From assembly GCA_963841815.1 (NCBI GenBank), contig CAWJEE010000019.1, positions 1-64,000 of the forward strand: a stretch of 64,000 nucleotides of DNA, written 5' to 3'. The position numbers and the translations under genes are program-made. This DNA comes from JAOUJD01 sp963841815. GTDB taxonomy: Bacteria; Pseudomonadota; Gammaproteobacteria; Burkholderiales; Burkholderiaceae_F. The stretch's first letter is position 1; each line of letters begins with the position of its first letter. This document shows, in pieces, positions 27,940-36,694 of this stretch. A model generated the notes under the pieces. That model made no database searches and had not been told where the DNA came from. It saw only the letters and a list, made by a program, of their open reading frames with translations.

Positions 27940-28797
27940 ATGCGCGCGTTCGCGCTGGTCCTTGCGCTCGCGCTCGCTGGTGCGGCCCAGGCGCGAGTCG
28001 CGGTGGTCGACGACGAAGGCCGCACCGTCGAACTCGCCAAGCCCGCGCGCCGCATCGTGAGCCTCGCTCCGCACCTGACGGAGCAGCTCTTCGCCATCGG
28101 TGCCGGCGACCTGATCGTCGGCACCACCGACTTTGCCGACTTCCCCGAGGCGGCCAGGGGACTGCCGCGCGTGGCGCGCGCGCACAGCGTCGACCTGGAG
28201 CGAGTCAGCGCCGCGCGCCCCGACCTGGTCCTCGTCTGGGGCAGCGGCTTCCCGCCGGCGACCGTCGACGCCGTGCGTCGGCTCGGCGTCCCGACCTTCG
28301 TGAGCGAGCCGGCCCGGCTCGCGGACATCGCGACTTCGCTCGAGCGGCTGGGAGTGCTGACGGGACGGTCTCCGGAGCGCGCCGCTTCCGCCTTCCGCGC
28401 GAAGCTCGCCGCCCTGCGCGACCGGTACCGCGGGCGCCGCGAGGTCCGCGTCTTCTACCAGGTGTGGAACGACCCCCTGATGACGCTCGGCGGTCGTCAC
28501 GTCGTCAGCGAGGGGATCGCCCTGTGCGGAGGGCGCAACGTCTTCGCCGACCTGGCGCCCATCGCGCCGCGCGTCTCGACCGAAGCCGTGCTCGCCGCCG
28601 ATCCGGAGGTGATCATCACGGCCGAACCCGGGGCACGGCCCTCGGGCGCGCTGGCGATGTGGCAGCGCTTCGAGCGGATCGCCGCGGTCAGGCGGAACCT
28701 GCTGGTCACGCTCGACGCCGACCGCATCAATCGACACGGCCCGCGCATCGTCGACGAGATCGCGGTCCTCTGCGAAGCGATCGACCGCGCGCGCTAG
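27940..28797 (+). CDS. btuF: cobalamin ABC transporter, periplasmic binding protein BtuF
   Basis: 285-residue helical-backbone (class III) binding protein. Signal peptide MRAFALVLALALAGAAQA, then RIVSLAPHLTEQLFAIGAG, the Fhu/Btu fold signature, and VLVWGSGFPPATVD. It is immediately downstream of exbBD and converges on btuD. BtuF assignment rests on the neighbouring btuB/C/D and cobalamin riboswitch; by sequence alone a siderophore-binding role would be possible. The TAG stop lies in a palindromic repeat. Confidence 0.88.
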   Translation: MRAFALVLALALAGAAQARVAVVDDEGRTVELAKPARRIVSLAPHLTEQLFAIGAGDLIVGTTDFADFPEAARGLPRVARAHSVDLERVSAARPDLVLVWGSGFPPATVDAVRRLGVPTFVSEPARLADIATSLERLGVLTGRSPERAASAFRAKLAALRDRYRGRREVRVFYQVWNDPLMTLGGRHVVSEGIALCGGRNVFADLAPIAPRVSTEAVLAADPEVIITAEPGARPSGALAMWQRFERIAAVRRNLLVTLDADRINRHGPRIVDEIAVLCEAIDRAR

Positions 28798-28853
28798 TGT
28801 CTGCCGACGCTTGCACTGCACATGCGTGAGCCAAGTGCTAACGGGCGCTAGGC
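28793..28853. repeat. ~61-bp palindromic repeat between convergent genes, copy 2
   Basis: Bounded by CTAG (28794-28797) and CTAG (28848-28851), which supply the TAG stops of btuF and of the opposing btuD. The interior ACGCTTGCAC...GAGCCAAGTGCTAAC aligns with the reverse complement of the repeat at 19109-19174 (shared ACGCTTG, CATGCG, GAGCCAAG and TAAC). The inner stem is less perfect than in copy 1. Likely bidirectional terminator. Confidence 0.7.
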
Positions 28854-29627
28854 GTTCCGTGCCGGCGAGCGGACCCGGAAGAAGCGCTCGCCGTCCGCGA
28901 TCACCGCGCCGATGCGCGTCTGGAACAGCTCGGACAGGGCATCGTCCTGCAGCACGTCATCCGCCGGGCCTGCCCTGTAAGCGCCGCGCCCGCCGATCAG
29001 GAGCACATGCGTCGCGAAACGGGCAGCAGCGTTGATGTCGTGCAGCGTTGCGACCAGCGCCCGGTCGTCCAGCGTGAGCAGGTGCTCGATCACCCAGGCC
29101 TGGTGGCGCGGGTCCTGGTGCGCCGTCGGCTCGTCGAGCAGCACCGTCGGCGTGGCCTGCGCGAGCGCGGTCGCGATCGCCACGCGCTGCCGCTCGCCGC
29201 GCGACAGGCGGCGCACGTCGCGCTGCATCAGGTGCGCACAGTCGAGGGCGGCCAGCAGGCGCCGCGCGACCTGTTCGCCTGCGCCGTCCTCGTCGCCGAA
29301 CACGTAGCGCGCGGTCAGGACGGTGTCCAGCACCGAGCTCGCGAACGGGTCGATCCAGCGGTCCGTGACGAGCGCGCGCACCCGCGCGAGGTCGAACTCG
29401 CCGTAGCGCTCGATCGGCAGGTCGTCGACGAAGACGGTTCCCGCGTCCGGCGACCGCGCGCCCGACATCACCCGCAGCAGCGTCGACTTGCCGGCGCCGT
29501 TCGGACCCAGCACCGCCCAGCGCTCGCCAGGCCGTATCTCGAGGTCGAGGTGCTCGACCAGCGTGCGCCCGGCGGCGACCAGCGCGACGTCGGCAAGCTT
29601 CAGCAGCGGGGCGCGGGCCGCACTCAT
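28848..29627 (-). CDS. btuD: cobalamin ABC transporter ATP-binding protein BtuD
   Basis: 259-residue FecE/BtuD-type ATPase. Walker A LGPNGAGKSTLLRVM, signature RLSRGERQRVAIATALAQ (the Gly-rich LSGG position reads LSRG) and Walker B PTVLLDEPTAHQD. ATG 29627 overlaps the btuC stop (ATGA). Last gene of btuBCD; energises B12 import through BtuC. Confidence 0.92.
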   Translation of the reverse strand: MSAARAPLLKLADVALVAAGRTLVEHLDLEIRPGERWAVLGPNGAGKSTLLRVMSGARSPDAGTVFVDDLPIERYGEFDLARVRALVTDRWIDPFASSVLDTVLTARYVFGDEDGAGEQVARRLLAALDCAHLMQRDVRRLSRGERQRVAIATALAQATPTVLLDEPTAHQDPRHQAWVIEHLLTLDDRALVATLHDINAAARFATHVLLIGGRGAYRAGPADDVLQDDALSELFQTRIGAVIADGERFFRVRSPARNA

Positions 29628-30622
29628 CGACGGGCGAGCAGCCAGAGGAACACCGGGACGCCGATCAGCGCCGTCAGCACGCCGACCGGCAGCTGCAGCG
29701 GCGCGAATGCCGACCGCGCGACGGTGTCGGCCAGGACAACCAGCGTGCCGCCCGCGAGCCCGGAGGCCGGCAGCAGGAATCGCTGGTCGTTGCCGAAGAC
29801 GAGCCGCATCAGGTGCGGCGCGACGAAGCCGACGAAGCCGACGGCGCCGGCGAGCGTGACTGCCGCGCCGGTCGCAAGCGCGGCCACCAGCACCAGCGTG
29901 CGCCGCGTGTGCGCCACGCGCACGCCCTGCGTGTACGCCTGCAGGTCGCCGCGGACCAGGAGATTGAGCGCCGCCGCGTGACGCTGCGCGATCGCGAACG
30001 CCACCCCGGTCACGACGAGCGCAACCAGCGCCGCGCGCAGGTCCGTCGCTCCGGCGAGGTCGCCGAGCAGCCAGAAGACCATGGTGCGCAGGCGCGCGTC
30101 GGGAGCGAGCGACAGCACCAGGCTCAGCACCGCAGCGGCGAACGACGCGATCATCACGCCCGTCAGGAGCACCGCCGTGGTTCCCTGCTCGGACTCGACG
30201 GCGTCGCGCGTGAACAGCGCGCGACGCGCGAGGATGAAGAGCAGGCCGAGCGTGGCCACCGCGCCGAGGGCGGCTGCCAGCTGGACCATTCCGCTCGACA
30301 GTCCGAGGGCGATCGCGCCGATCGCGGCGACGGCCGCCCCGCCCGAGACGCCGAGGACGTACGGGTCGGCGAGCGGATTGCGCAGCAATCCCTGCAGCAG
30401 CGCGCCGGCCAGCGCAAGGCCGGCACCGACGGCGAAGCCCGCCACGGCGCGCGGCGCGCGCAGTTGCCAGATGACGTCCCGCGCAGCGCTGTCGCCGTGC
30501 CCGGCCAGCGTCGCCAGCAACTGCGACGGGCTGACCGGGACGCTTCCAACCGCGAGCGCCAGCAGCAGGCTCGCCGCGCCCGCGACGGCGAGAAGAGGCC
30601 ACGCGCGCGCCGACCCCTTCAT
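29624..30622 (-). CDS. btuC: cobalamin ABC transporter permease BtuC
   Basis: 332-residue FecCD-type permease with about ten transmembrane helices. The conserved QLRAPRAVAGFAVGAGLALA, GLLRNPLADPYVLGVSGGA and GFVGFVAPHLMRL motifs are intact. ATG 30622 is chosen (MKGSARAWPLLAV) over a longer upstream frame that would run into btuB. It starts two bases after the btuB stop. Confidence 0.93.
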   Translation of the reverse strand: MKGSARAWPLLAVAGAASLLLALAVGSVPVSPSQLLATLAGHGDSAARDVIWQLRAPRAVAGFAVGAGLALAGALLQGLLRNPLADPYVLGVSGGAAVAAIGAIALGLSSGMVQLAAALGAVATLGLLFILARRALFTRDAVESEQGTTAVLLTGVMIASFAAAVLSLVLSLAPDARLRTMVFWLLGDLAGATDLRAALVALVVTGVAFAIAQRHAAALNLLVRGDLQAYTQGVRVAHTRRTLVLVAALATGAAVTLAGAVGFVGFVAPHLMRLVFGNDQRFLLPASGLAGGTLVVLADTVARSAFAPLQLPVGVLTALIGVPVFLWLLARR

Positions 30623-30623
30623 G

Positions 30624-32507
30624 TCAAAGCCTGAACTCCACGCCGACGAAGGCGGTGCGCGGCTGCACGTTGTAGCCGCTGACCGTCTCGTACTTCTCGT
30701 CGGCCAGATTCTCGACTCTGGCGCGCAGCGCGATGCCGTCCGCGAGGCGCCAGGTGGCGACGATCCGCGCGAGCGTGTAGGCCGCGAGCTCCGTGCGCTG
30801 GAACGTGTTGATGTCAAGGTCGTCGCGTGGCCCGACGTACGAAAGCTCGAAGCCCGCGCGCCAGCGCTCGGCGTCGTATGCGAGCCCGGCGTTGACGACG
30901 TACGGAGCGCGGCGCAGCAGCCGTTCGTCCGTCTCCGCGTTGACGGCGCGGACCACGTTGACGTTTCCGCTCCACTCCCAGTGGCCGATGCGCCCGCTCG
31001 CGCCTGCCTCCACTCCGGTGGCGCGCGCGCGGTCCACGTTCTCCGCGCGCTGCGTGGCCGGCTCGTAGACGACCAGGTCCCGCGTGTCGGTGCGGTACAG
31101 CGCCGCGCGCACGGTCGTCCGCCCGCCGGCGTAGTGCAGGCCGAGCTCGCCGCTGCGCGACTTCTCCGGTTCGAGCTGCGGGTTGCCGAAGAACGGGTAG
31201 TAGAGGTCGCTGAAGCTCGGCGCGCGGAACGCGTTCGACACCTGCGCGATTGCCCGCCACTCGGGCGTCAGCTTGTAGCCGTACGACACGAGCCCGGTCG
31301 TCGCGGAGCCGACGTCGGAGTACTTGTCGACGCGCACGTTCACCTGCACCAGTTGCCGGTCGGTCCCGCCGTTGACTCCGCCCCAGACGCTGGTGACGTT
31401 GCGCCTGAACTCGGTCAGGACGCTCGCGAAGCTCGGGTCGAAGGCCGTGGACGCTCCGCGCTGCTGCAGATGCTCCACCCCGAGCTGCGCCTTGACGCGC
31501 TCGTTGACGGCGACCTCGTTGGTCCAGCTGGCCTGGCGATTCGTGGACTCGAACTCGCCGTTGTTGAACGACCATGGTGCGCTGCTGCGGTTGCGGCTCG
31601 CATCCTTCATCTCGCCGACCTGCAGCTGCGACTCCCACGCGGCCGTCAGCGGGCTGCGCACGCGCGCGTTCCACGCGGTGATCGTCGACCGCTCCTCGTG
31701 CGTCGCGGCCGGGCCGTCCGCCGTGCTGTCGAAGTCCGTGCGGTTGGTGCTGCCCCACGCATTCGCGGCGAACAGCGTGCCGCCCTCGGCGCGATACGTC
31801 GCTCCGACCGAACCGGAGGTGCTCTCGTTCGCGTCGCGATCGGGGTTGGCGCCGGGCGCGAAGGGTCCGGGAACGACGCGCGCAGCGTCGATCGCGGAGA
31901 ACTGGTCGCTGCGACGCGTGCCGATCGACGCGCCGAGGCGCAGGCCGCCGAGGTCCGTCGACGCGCTGGCGGCGCCATTGAAGTTGCGCCCCTGCCCGCC
32001 TTCGGCGAGGAGGCTCGCGCCCGGCGCGCCTGCGCCGCGCGTGAAGATCTGCACCACGCCGCCGATCGCCGCCGAGCCGTACAGGCTCGAGAGGTTGCCG
32101 CGCGAGATCTCGATGCGGTCGACGGTGTCGAGCGCGATGCCCCCGAGCGATGCCGCGCCGCCGACCGCTGCATTCAGCGGCACGCCGTCGACGAGCACCA
32201 GCACCTGGCTCGAGTTCGAGCCGCGCACGAACAGCGAAGAGGCGCTGCCCGGACCTCCGCTCCGCGCGAACTGCACGCCGGCTTCACGCGACAGCGTGCC
32301 GACGAGATCGGACAGTTGCCAGCGGTCGATCTCGGCGCGGGTGATCACGGTGGTCGACGGCAGCGCGTCGTCGATCGATTGAACGATCCGCGACGGCGTG
32401 ACCACGGCCGTCGGCAAGCGGGCTTCGGCGGATTGGGCATGCGCATTCGAAAGCGCGAGCGCGAGCAGCGCCTGTGCGCAGAGCGCCACGCGTACAGCGA
32501 CCTTCAT
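30624..32507 (-). CDS. btuB: TonB-dependent vitamin B12 receptor BtuB
   Basis: 627-residue outer-membrane TonB-dependent transporter. Signal peptide with cleavage at SNAHAQS. The plug domain contains VLVLVDGVPLNA and VDRIEISRGNLSSLYGSAAIGG. The barrel ends in an aromatic terminal strand (RTAFVGVEFRL), as needed for BAM insertion. A TonB-box-like region precedes the plug (LPTAVVTPSRI). A cobalamin riboswitch lies in its leader, which fixes the substrate as a corrinoid. Confidence 0.94.
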   Translation of the reverse strand: MKVAVRVALCAQALLALALSNAHAQSAEARLPTAVVTPSRIVQSIDDALPSTTVITRAEIDRWQLSDLVGTLSREAGVQFARSGGPGSASSLFVRGSNSSQVLVLVDGVPLNAAVGGAASLGGIALDTVDRIEISRGNLSSLYGSAAIGGVVQIFTRGAGAPGASLLAEGGQGRNFNGAASASTDLGGLRLGASIGTRRSDQFSAIDAARVVPGPFAPGANPDRDANESTSGSVGATYRAEGGTLFAANAWGSTNRTDFDSTADGPAATHEERSTITAWNARVRSPLTAAWESQLQVGEMKDASRNRSSAPWSFNNGEFESTNRQASWTNEVAVNERVKAQLGVEHLQQRGASTAFDPSFASVLTEFRRNVTSVWGGVNGGTDRQLVQVNVRVDKYSDVGSATTGLVSYGYKLTPEWRAIAQVSNAFRAPSFSDLYYPFFGNPQLEPEKSRSGELGLHYAGGRTTVRAALYRTDTRDLVVYEPATQRAENVDRARATGVEAGASGRIGHWEWSGNVNVVRAVNAETDERLLRRAPYVVNAGLAYDAERWRAGFELSYVGPRDDLDINTFQRTELAAYTLARIVATWRLADGIALRARVENLADEKYETVSGYNVQPRTAFVGVEFRL

Positions 32508-32903
32508 GTTTCTCCCTCATGTCCCGGCCCGCCGCCGGATCTGTTTGTTGCGGAAACGGGCTCGAGGAAGCGGGAACGGCGGAGCGCATGCGCAGCCGGC
32601 CTGCCTTCACCCCGAGGCTCGTCCTGGTTGCGTACGGCCGGTCTCCGGGCTGCAGGCATCGATTCGCGCCTTCCCGCTTCACCGGGAGGTGATGCAGTGG
32701 CGGGTGCGAACCGGGCCGCTTGCGCGGCGCCTGCTTACCGTTGCGGGGGCAGCACAGGTTCGGCGCAGTTGCCTGCTCCTCCTGTTTCCCGTTTCACCGA
32801 AGCATCGCGTGCTTCGACACCGTAAGCGGCTCGATTCTAGCCGAGCGCTCCGCGGCCTGCCGCTGCCTGCGAGTCGGCAAGGGCCGGTGCTACCATCCCC
32901 GCC
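32508..32903. promoter_or_regulatory. btuB/zapB divergent regulatory region
   Basis: 396 bp between divergent starts, mostly occupied by the cobalamin riboswitch of btuB. Its right part (32820-32903) should hold the zapB promoter; TACCAT at about 32891-32896 is a weak -10 candidate. The btuB promoter must lie to the right of about 32800. Confidence 0.6.
32636..32797 (-). ncRNA. cobalamin riboswitch
   Basis: On the minus strand, upstream of btuB. The aptamer core is recognisable in order: GGGAAACAGG, then CTGCCCCCGCAACGGTAAGC, then CGCCACTG, GGGAAGGCG, the B12-box region ATCGATGCCTGCAGCCC and the closing GGAGACCGGCC. It ends about 130 bases before the btuB start, leaving room for an expression platform that sequesters the ribosome binding site when adenosylcobalamin is bound. 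A small stem-loop (32798-32816) sits just upstream. Confidence 0.93.
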
Positions 32904-33134
32904 ATGCTCGAAGACCTCGACACGCTCGCCCGCAAGGTGCGCGAACTGGCCGAGATGGCACAGTCGCTGCGGACCGAAAACCAGCAGCTGCGCGCGCAGC
33001 TCGCCGCGGCGTCGACCGAACTGGAAACGATGCGCGGACGGGTCGAGGAGGCGACGCAGCGGCTCGACGCAATGCTCGAGCGGCTTCCCGCGCCCGCACC
33101 CGCTCCCACTCCCGGCACGCAATGGAACACGTAA
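32904..33134 (+). CDS. ZapB-like coiled-coil cell-division protein
   Basis: 76 residues, almost entirely a heptad coiled coil (LEDLDTLARKVRELAEMA, LRTENQQLRAQLAAA and so on) ending in a Pro/Ala tail. Small TIGR02449/ZapB-type proteins of this kind lie upstream of zapA in proteobacteria and bridge ZapA and the Z-ring. Its 3' end overlaps the zapA start by 13 bases. The call rests on coiled coil and position. Confidence 0.75.
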   Translation: MLEDLDTLARKVRELAEMAQSLRTENQQLRAQLAAASTELETMRGRVEEATQRLDAMLERLPAPAPAPTPGTQWNT

Positions 33135-33421
33135 CTCTTTCGATCATGGGCCGCGAGTACCGGCTCGCCTGCGCGCCGGAGGAAAAGGCCGCGCTGCTTC
33201 AGTGTGCCCAGTACGTCGACGGCAAGATGCTGGCCATCAAGGACGCCGGCAAGGTGATGGGCGCCGACCGCATCGCCGTGATGGCGGCGCTGCAAATCGC
33301 CCACGAACTCTTCAATGCCCGCGACGGCGCCGGCGTGGAAGTCGGCGAACTCCGGCGTCGCCTGCGCGACCTGCTCCAGACCTGCGACGAAGCCCTGCTT
33401 CCGCAGGAAAAACTGTTCTGA
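33122..33421 (+). CDS. zapA: cell division protein ZapA
   Basis: 99-residue FtsZ-associated protein that cross-links protofilaments. N-terminal VTLSIMGREYRLACAPEEK and YVDGKMLAI are the family signature, followed by a C-terminal coiled coil. It overlaps zapB-like and is followed by 6S RNA, the canonical zapA-ssrS arrangement. Confidence 0.93.
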   Translation: MEHVTLSIMGREYRLACAPEEKAALLQCAQYVDGKMLAIKDAGKVMGADRIAVMAALQIAHELFNARDGAGVEVGELRRRLRDLLQTCDEALLPQEKLF

Positions 33422-33441
33422 AACCCGTGCAGTTTTTCCGC

Positions 33442-33468
33442 TTGCGCGCTCCCGCCGCGAGCTAGAAT
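33442..33468 (+). promoter_or_regulatory. 6S RNA promoter
   Basis: TTGCGC (33442-33447) and TAGAAT (33463-33468) with a 15-bp spacer, positioned so that transcription starts near 33475, just ahead of the mature 6S RNA. The spacer is short, so it is only a candidate. Confidence 0.5.
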
Positions 33469-33498
33469 GGACTCAGTCGATCGTCACTCGTGGCGATC

Positions 33499-33685
33499 AA
33501 GGAATTCCCTGCGGTGCCCGCGCAAAGGTCTTTCGTTCCTTGAACCGATGCGCTATGCGCAAGGTTGCTGGGCTCGCGTCGTGGTGTGATCGGCACGCGT
33601 CTGCTGAACCTAAACGACGTGGACAGCGACCACCCTGAACCGATGGTTCAGGACATCAGACCGGGCGGCACAGGCGGGGAACCTT
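33499..33685 (+). ncRNA. ssrS: 6S RNA
   Basis: About 187 bases directly after zapA. The 5' segment AAGGAATTCCCTGCGGTGCC pairs with the 3' segment GGCGGCACAGGCGGGGAA to give the closing stem. Between them is a large open bubble and long side stems (GAACCGATGGTTC near the 3' side), the open-promoter mimic that binds sigma-70 RNA polymerase in stationary phase. A Rho-independent terminator follows. Ends are approximate. Confidence 0.88.
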
Positions 33686-33689
33686 CTGC

Positions 33690-33725
33690 AAGGCGAAGTG
33701 CGGCGCGCGCTTCGCCTTCTTTTTT
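33690..33725 (+). terminator. Rho-independent terminator of 6S RNA
   Basis: AAGGCGAAGTG (33690-33700) and CGCTTCGCCTT (33708-33718) form an 11-bp stem with one G-U pair and a 7-base loop, followed by CTTTTTT. Confidence 0.9.
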
Positions 33726-33806
33726 GGTCCTGTCCCCACCGCGGCCGTCATCGCGCCGCGGTCGGCCGCGCGGCCGTGCCCACCGGGCTTGCGTAAACTG
33801 CGGCCG

Positions 33807-34268
<462 letters not shown>

Positions 34269-34269
34269 C

Positions 34270-35079
34270 GTGGACTGGACGCTGCTCGTCGCCCTGTTGG
34301 TCCTCGGTTGCGCCACCGGTTTCGTGGCCGGACTGCTCGGCATCGGCGGCGGCATGCTGCTGGTGCCCTTCCTTACCATGCTGTTCACGCTGCGCGCGTT
34401 TCCGGAAGAGCACCTGGTTCACATGGCGATCGCCACATCGCTCGCCACGATCCTCTTCACGTCCGTCGCTTCGGTGCGCGCGCACCACAAGCGCGGCGCG
34501 GTGCTGTGGCCGGTCGTCAAGGTCCTCGCGCCGGGGATTCTCGTCGGCTCGCTGATCGGCGCCCAGATCGCGGGCCGCTTGCCGACGGTGTTCATCGCGC
34601 TGTTCTTCGGCGTGTTCGTCGGCTTCTCCGCGCTGCAGATGCTGCGTGACAAGAAGCCGAAGCCGTCGCGCGAACTGCCCAAACCGCTGGGAATGTTCGG
34701 CGTCGGAAATGCCATCGGCTTCATATCCAGCCTGGTCGGCGCGGGCGGCGGCTTCATCTCGGTGCCGTTCATGGTGTGGAGCAACGTCAAAATCCACAAC
34801 GCCGTGGCGACTTCAGCCGCGCTCGGGTTCCCGATCGCCGCGGCGGGAACCGTCGGTTACATCATCGCCGGCATGTCGCAGCACTCGCTGCCGGCGGGGA
34901 CGGTCGGCTTCGTCTACCTGCCCGCGCTGCTGGCGGTCGGCTGCGGCAGCGTGCTGACGGCCCCGCTGGGCGCCAAGGTGGCGCATTCGCTCGACACCGG
35001 CCGGCTGAAGCGAATCTTCGCGCTGCTGCTGTTCGTGCTCGCGGGCTACATGCTGTACCGCGGCATCCGGGCGGCTTGA
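34270..35079 (+). CDS. TauE/SafE-family sulfite/anion exporter-like permease
   Basis: 269-residue integral membrane protein of COG0730 with eight predicted helices. The family motif GFVAGLLGIGGGMLLVPFL near the N-terminus is repeated as IGFISSLVGAGGGFISVPFM in the second half, reflecting internal duplication. Family members export sulfite, sulfonates or other small anions; the substrate is unknown here. GTG start one base after the EVE gene, so the pair is probably co-transcribed. Confidence 0.88.
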   Translation: MDWTLLVALLVLGCATGFVAGLLGIGGGMLLVPFLTMLFTLRAFPEEHLVHMAIATSLATILFTSVASVRAHHKRGAVLWPVVKVLAPGILVGSLIGAQIAGRLPTVFIALFFGVFVGFSALQMLRDKKPKPSRELPKPLGMFGVGNAIGFISSLVGAGGGFISVPFMVWSNVKIHNAVATSAALGFPIAAAGTVGYIIAGMSQHSLPAGTVGFVYLPALLAVGCGSVLTAPLGAKVAHSLDTGRLKRIFALLLFVLAGYMLYRGIRAA

Positions 35080-35113
35080 TCGCTCGAATCATCGACCGCG
35101 GCCCGCGCGCCGT

Positions 35114-36694
35114 TCAGCGCGCCGACGCTGCGCCGGACGGCGTGAAGGTGCTCTTGTAGCGGTCGCGCAGGACGTTCTTCTGGACCTTGCCCATCGCGTT
35201 GCGCGGCAGGTCCTCGACGACGAACAGGCGCTTCGGCACCTTGTAGTTCGCGATCCGCTCCTTCAGCGCCGCGAGCACCGCCGCCGTGTCGAACGAAGCC
35301 GGCTTGCGACTGACGACGACCGCCGCCACCGCTTCGCCGAAATCCGGGTGCGGCAGTCCGATCACCGCCGACTCGACCACGCCCGGCATCTCGTCGATGT
35401 AGCCCTCGATCTCCTTCGGGTAGACGTTGTAGCCGCCCGAGATGATCAGGTCCTTCGAACGCCCGACCAGCGTCAGGTAGCGGTCGGGGATTCCGTCGCC
35501 GCCGAAGTGACCGACGTCGCCGGTCCTGAACCAGCCGTCGTCGGTGAACTCCTCGCGCGTCTTTTCCGGCATCCGCCAGTACCCGGAGAACACGTTCGGT
35601 CCCCGCACCTGCACGTTGCCGATCTCCCCGACCTGGCACGGCGTACCGTCGTCACGCAGCACGCGCACGCCGACGCCGGGCAGCGGCTCGCCCACCGTGC
35701 CCGCGATGCGCGGACCCCGCTCGGCGAAGTACGGATTGGAGACGAGCATCACGGTCTCCGACATGCCGTAGCGCTCGAGGATCACTTGACCGGTCCGATC
35801 CTCGAACTGCTTGTGCGTCTCCGCGAGCAGCGGCGCCGAACCGGAGATGAACAGGCGCATCGATGCGCAGTGCTCGCGCCCGAACTTCGGCTCCGACAGC
35901 AGCCGCGTGTAGTAGGTGGGCACGCCCATGAACACGGTCGACCGCGGCAGGTGCTTCAGCGCCGCCGCGAGATCGAACTTCTGCAGCAGGATGGTCTTCG
36001 CGCCCGCGAGCAGCGCCGCGTGCGAGGCCACGAACAGGCCGTGCACGTGGAACAGCGGGAGCGTGTGCAGCAGCACGTCGCGGCGTCCGGCGTCGCGTTC
36101 GGCCTTGAAGCCCCAGTACTCGTCGAGCGTCAGCGCGTTCGACGCCAGGTTGCCGTGCGACAGCATCGCGCCCTTGCTGCGGCCGGTCGTGCCGGACGTG
36201 TACAGGATCGCGGCGAGGTCGCCCGCCGAGCGCTGGACCGTGGCGAAGTCATCGGCGAACGGCGCGGCGTCCGGCAACAGCGTGCCGTCGCGCTGCTCGC
36301 CGAGCGTCCTGACGTGCGGACAACCCGCCGCGCGGGCCAGCTTGCGAAGTTCGTCCTGGCGTTCCGGGGTGCAGACGACGACCGACGGCTCGGCATCCTT
36401 CAGGAAGTATTCGAGTTCCCCGCGCTGGTAGGCCGTGTTGAGCGGCAGGTACACGCAGCCCGCGCGCAGCGTGGCGAGGTACAGCATCAGGCATTCGGTG
36501 GACTTCTCCACCTGCACGGCGACACGCGCGCCCGCCGGAAGCCGGAGCGACGTGAGCCAGTTGGCGAGCCGGCCGCTGGCGCGATGGAGGTCGCGCCAGC
36601 TGTAGACCGTCCCGTCGCCCGTTTCGATGCAGGCGGAGTCGAGATCCTTTGGGAAGCGCCGCTCGACCAGCGCGTAGAAGTTCTCGTTGCTCAT
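35114..36694 (-). CDS. matB: malonyl-CoA synthetase
   Basis: 526-residue acyl-adenylate-forming enzyme that converts malonate, CoA and ATP to malonyl-CoA. AMP-binding motif ILYTSGTTGRSKGAML, the A4-A5 region VFMGVPTYYTRLL and RYGMSE typical of MatB, GWFRTGDVG and the C-terminal catalytic Lys in PRNAMGKVQKN. The malonate specificity is supported by malonyl-CoA decarboxylase 1 kb upstream. ATG overlaps the TctC stop by one base (TGATG). Confidence 0.92.
   Translation of the reverse strand: MSNENFYALVERRFPKDLDSACIETGDGTVYSWRDLHRASGRLANWLTSLRLPAGARVAVQVEKSTECLMLYLATLRAGCVYLPLNTAYQRGELEYFLKDAEPSVVVCTPERQDELRKLARAAGCPHVRTLGEQRDGTLLPDAAPFADDFATVQRSAGDLAAILYTSGTTGRSKGAMLSHGNLASNALTLDEYWGFKAERDAGRRDVLLHTLPLFHVHGLFVASHAALLAGAKTILLQKFDLAAALKHLPRSTVFMGVPTYYTRLLSEPKFGREHCASMRLFISGSAPLLAETHKQFEDRTGQVILERYGMSETVMLVSNPYFAERGPRIAGTVGEPLPGVGVRVLRDDGTPCQVGEIGNVQVRGPNVFSGYWRMPEKTREEFTDDGWFRTGDVGHFGGDGIPDRYLTLVGRSKDLIISGGYNVYPKEIEGYIDEMPGVVESAVIGLPHPDFGEAVAAVVVSRKPASFDTAAVLAALKERIANYKVPKRLFVVEDLPRNAMGKVQKNVLRDRYKSTFTPSGAASAR

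Noticed and set aside
32521..32640. Part of the btuB leader as a plus-strand ORF (short Met-started frame)
   Set aside because: It lies in the riboswitch region and has no ribosome binding site or homologous motif.
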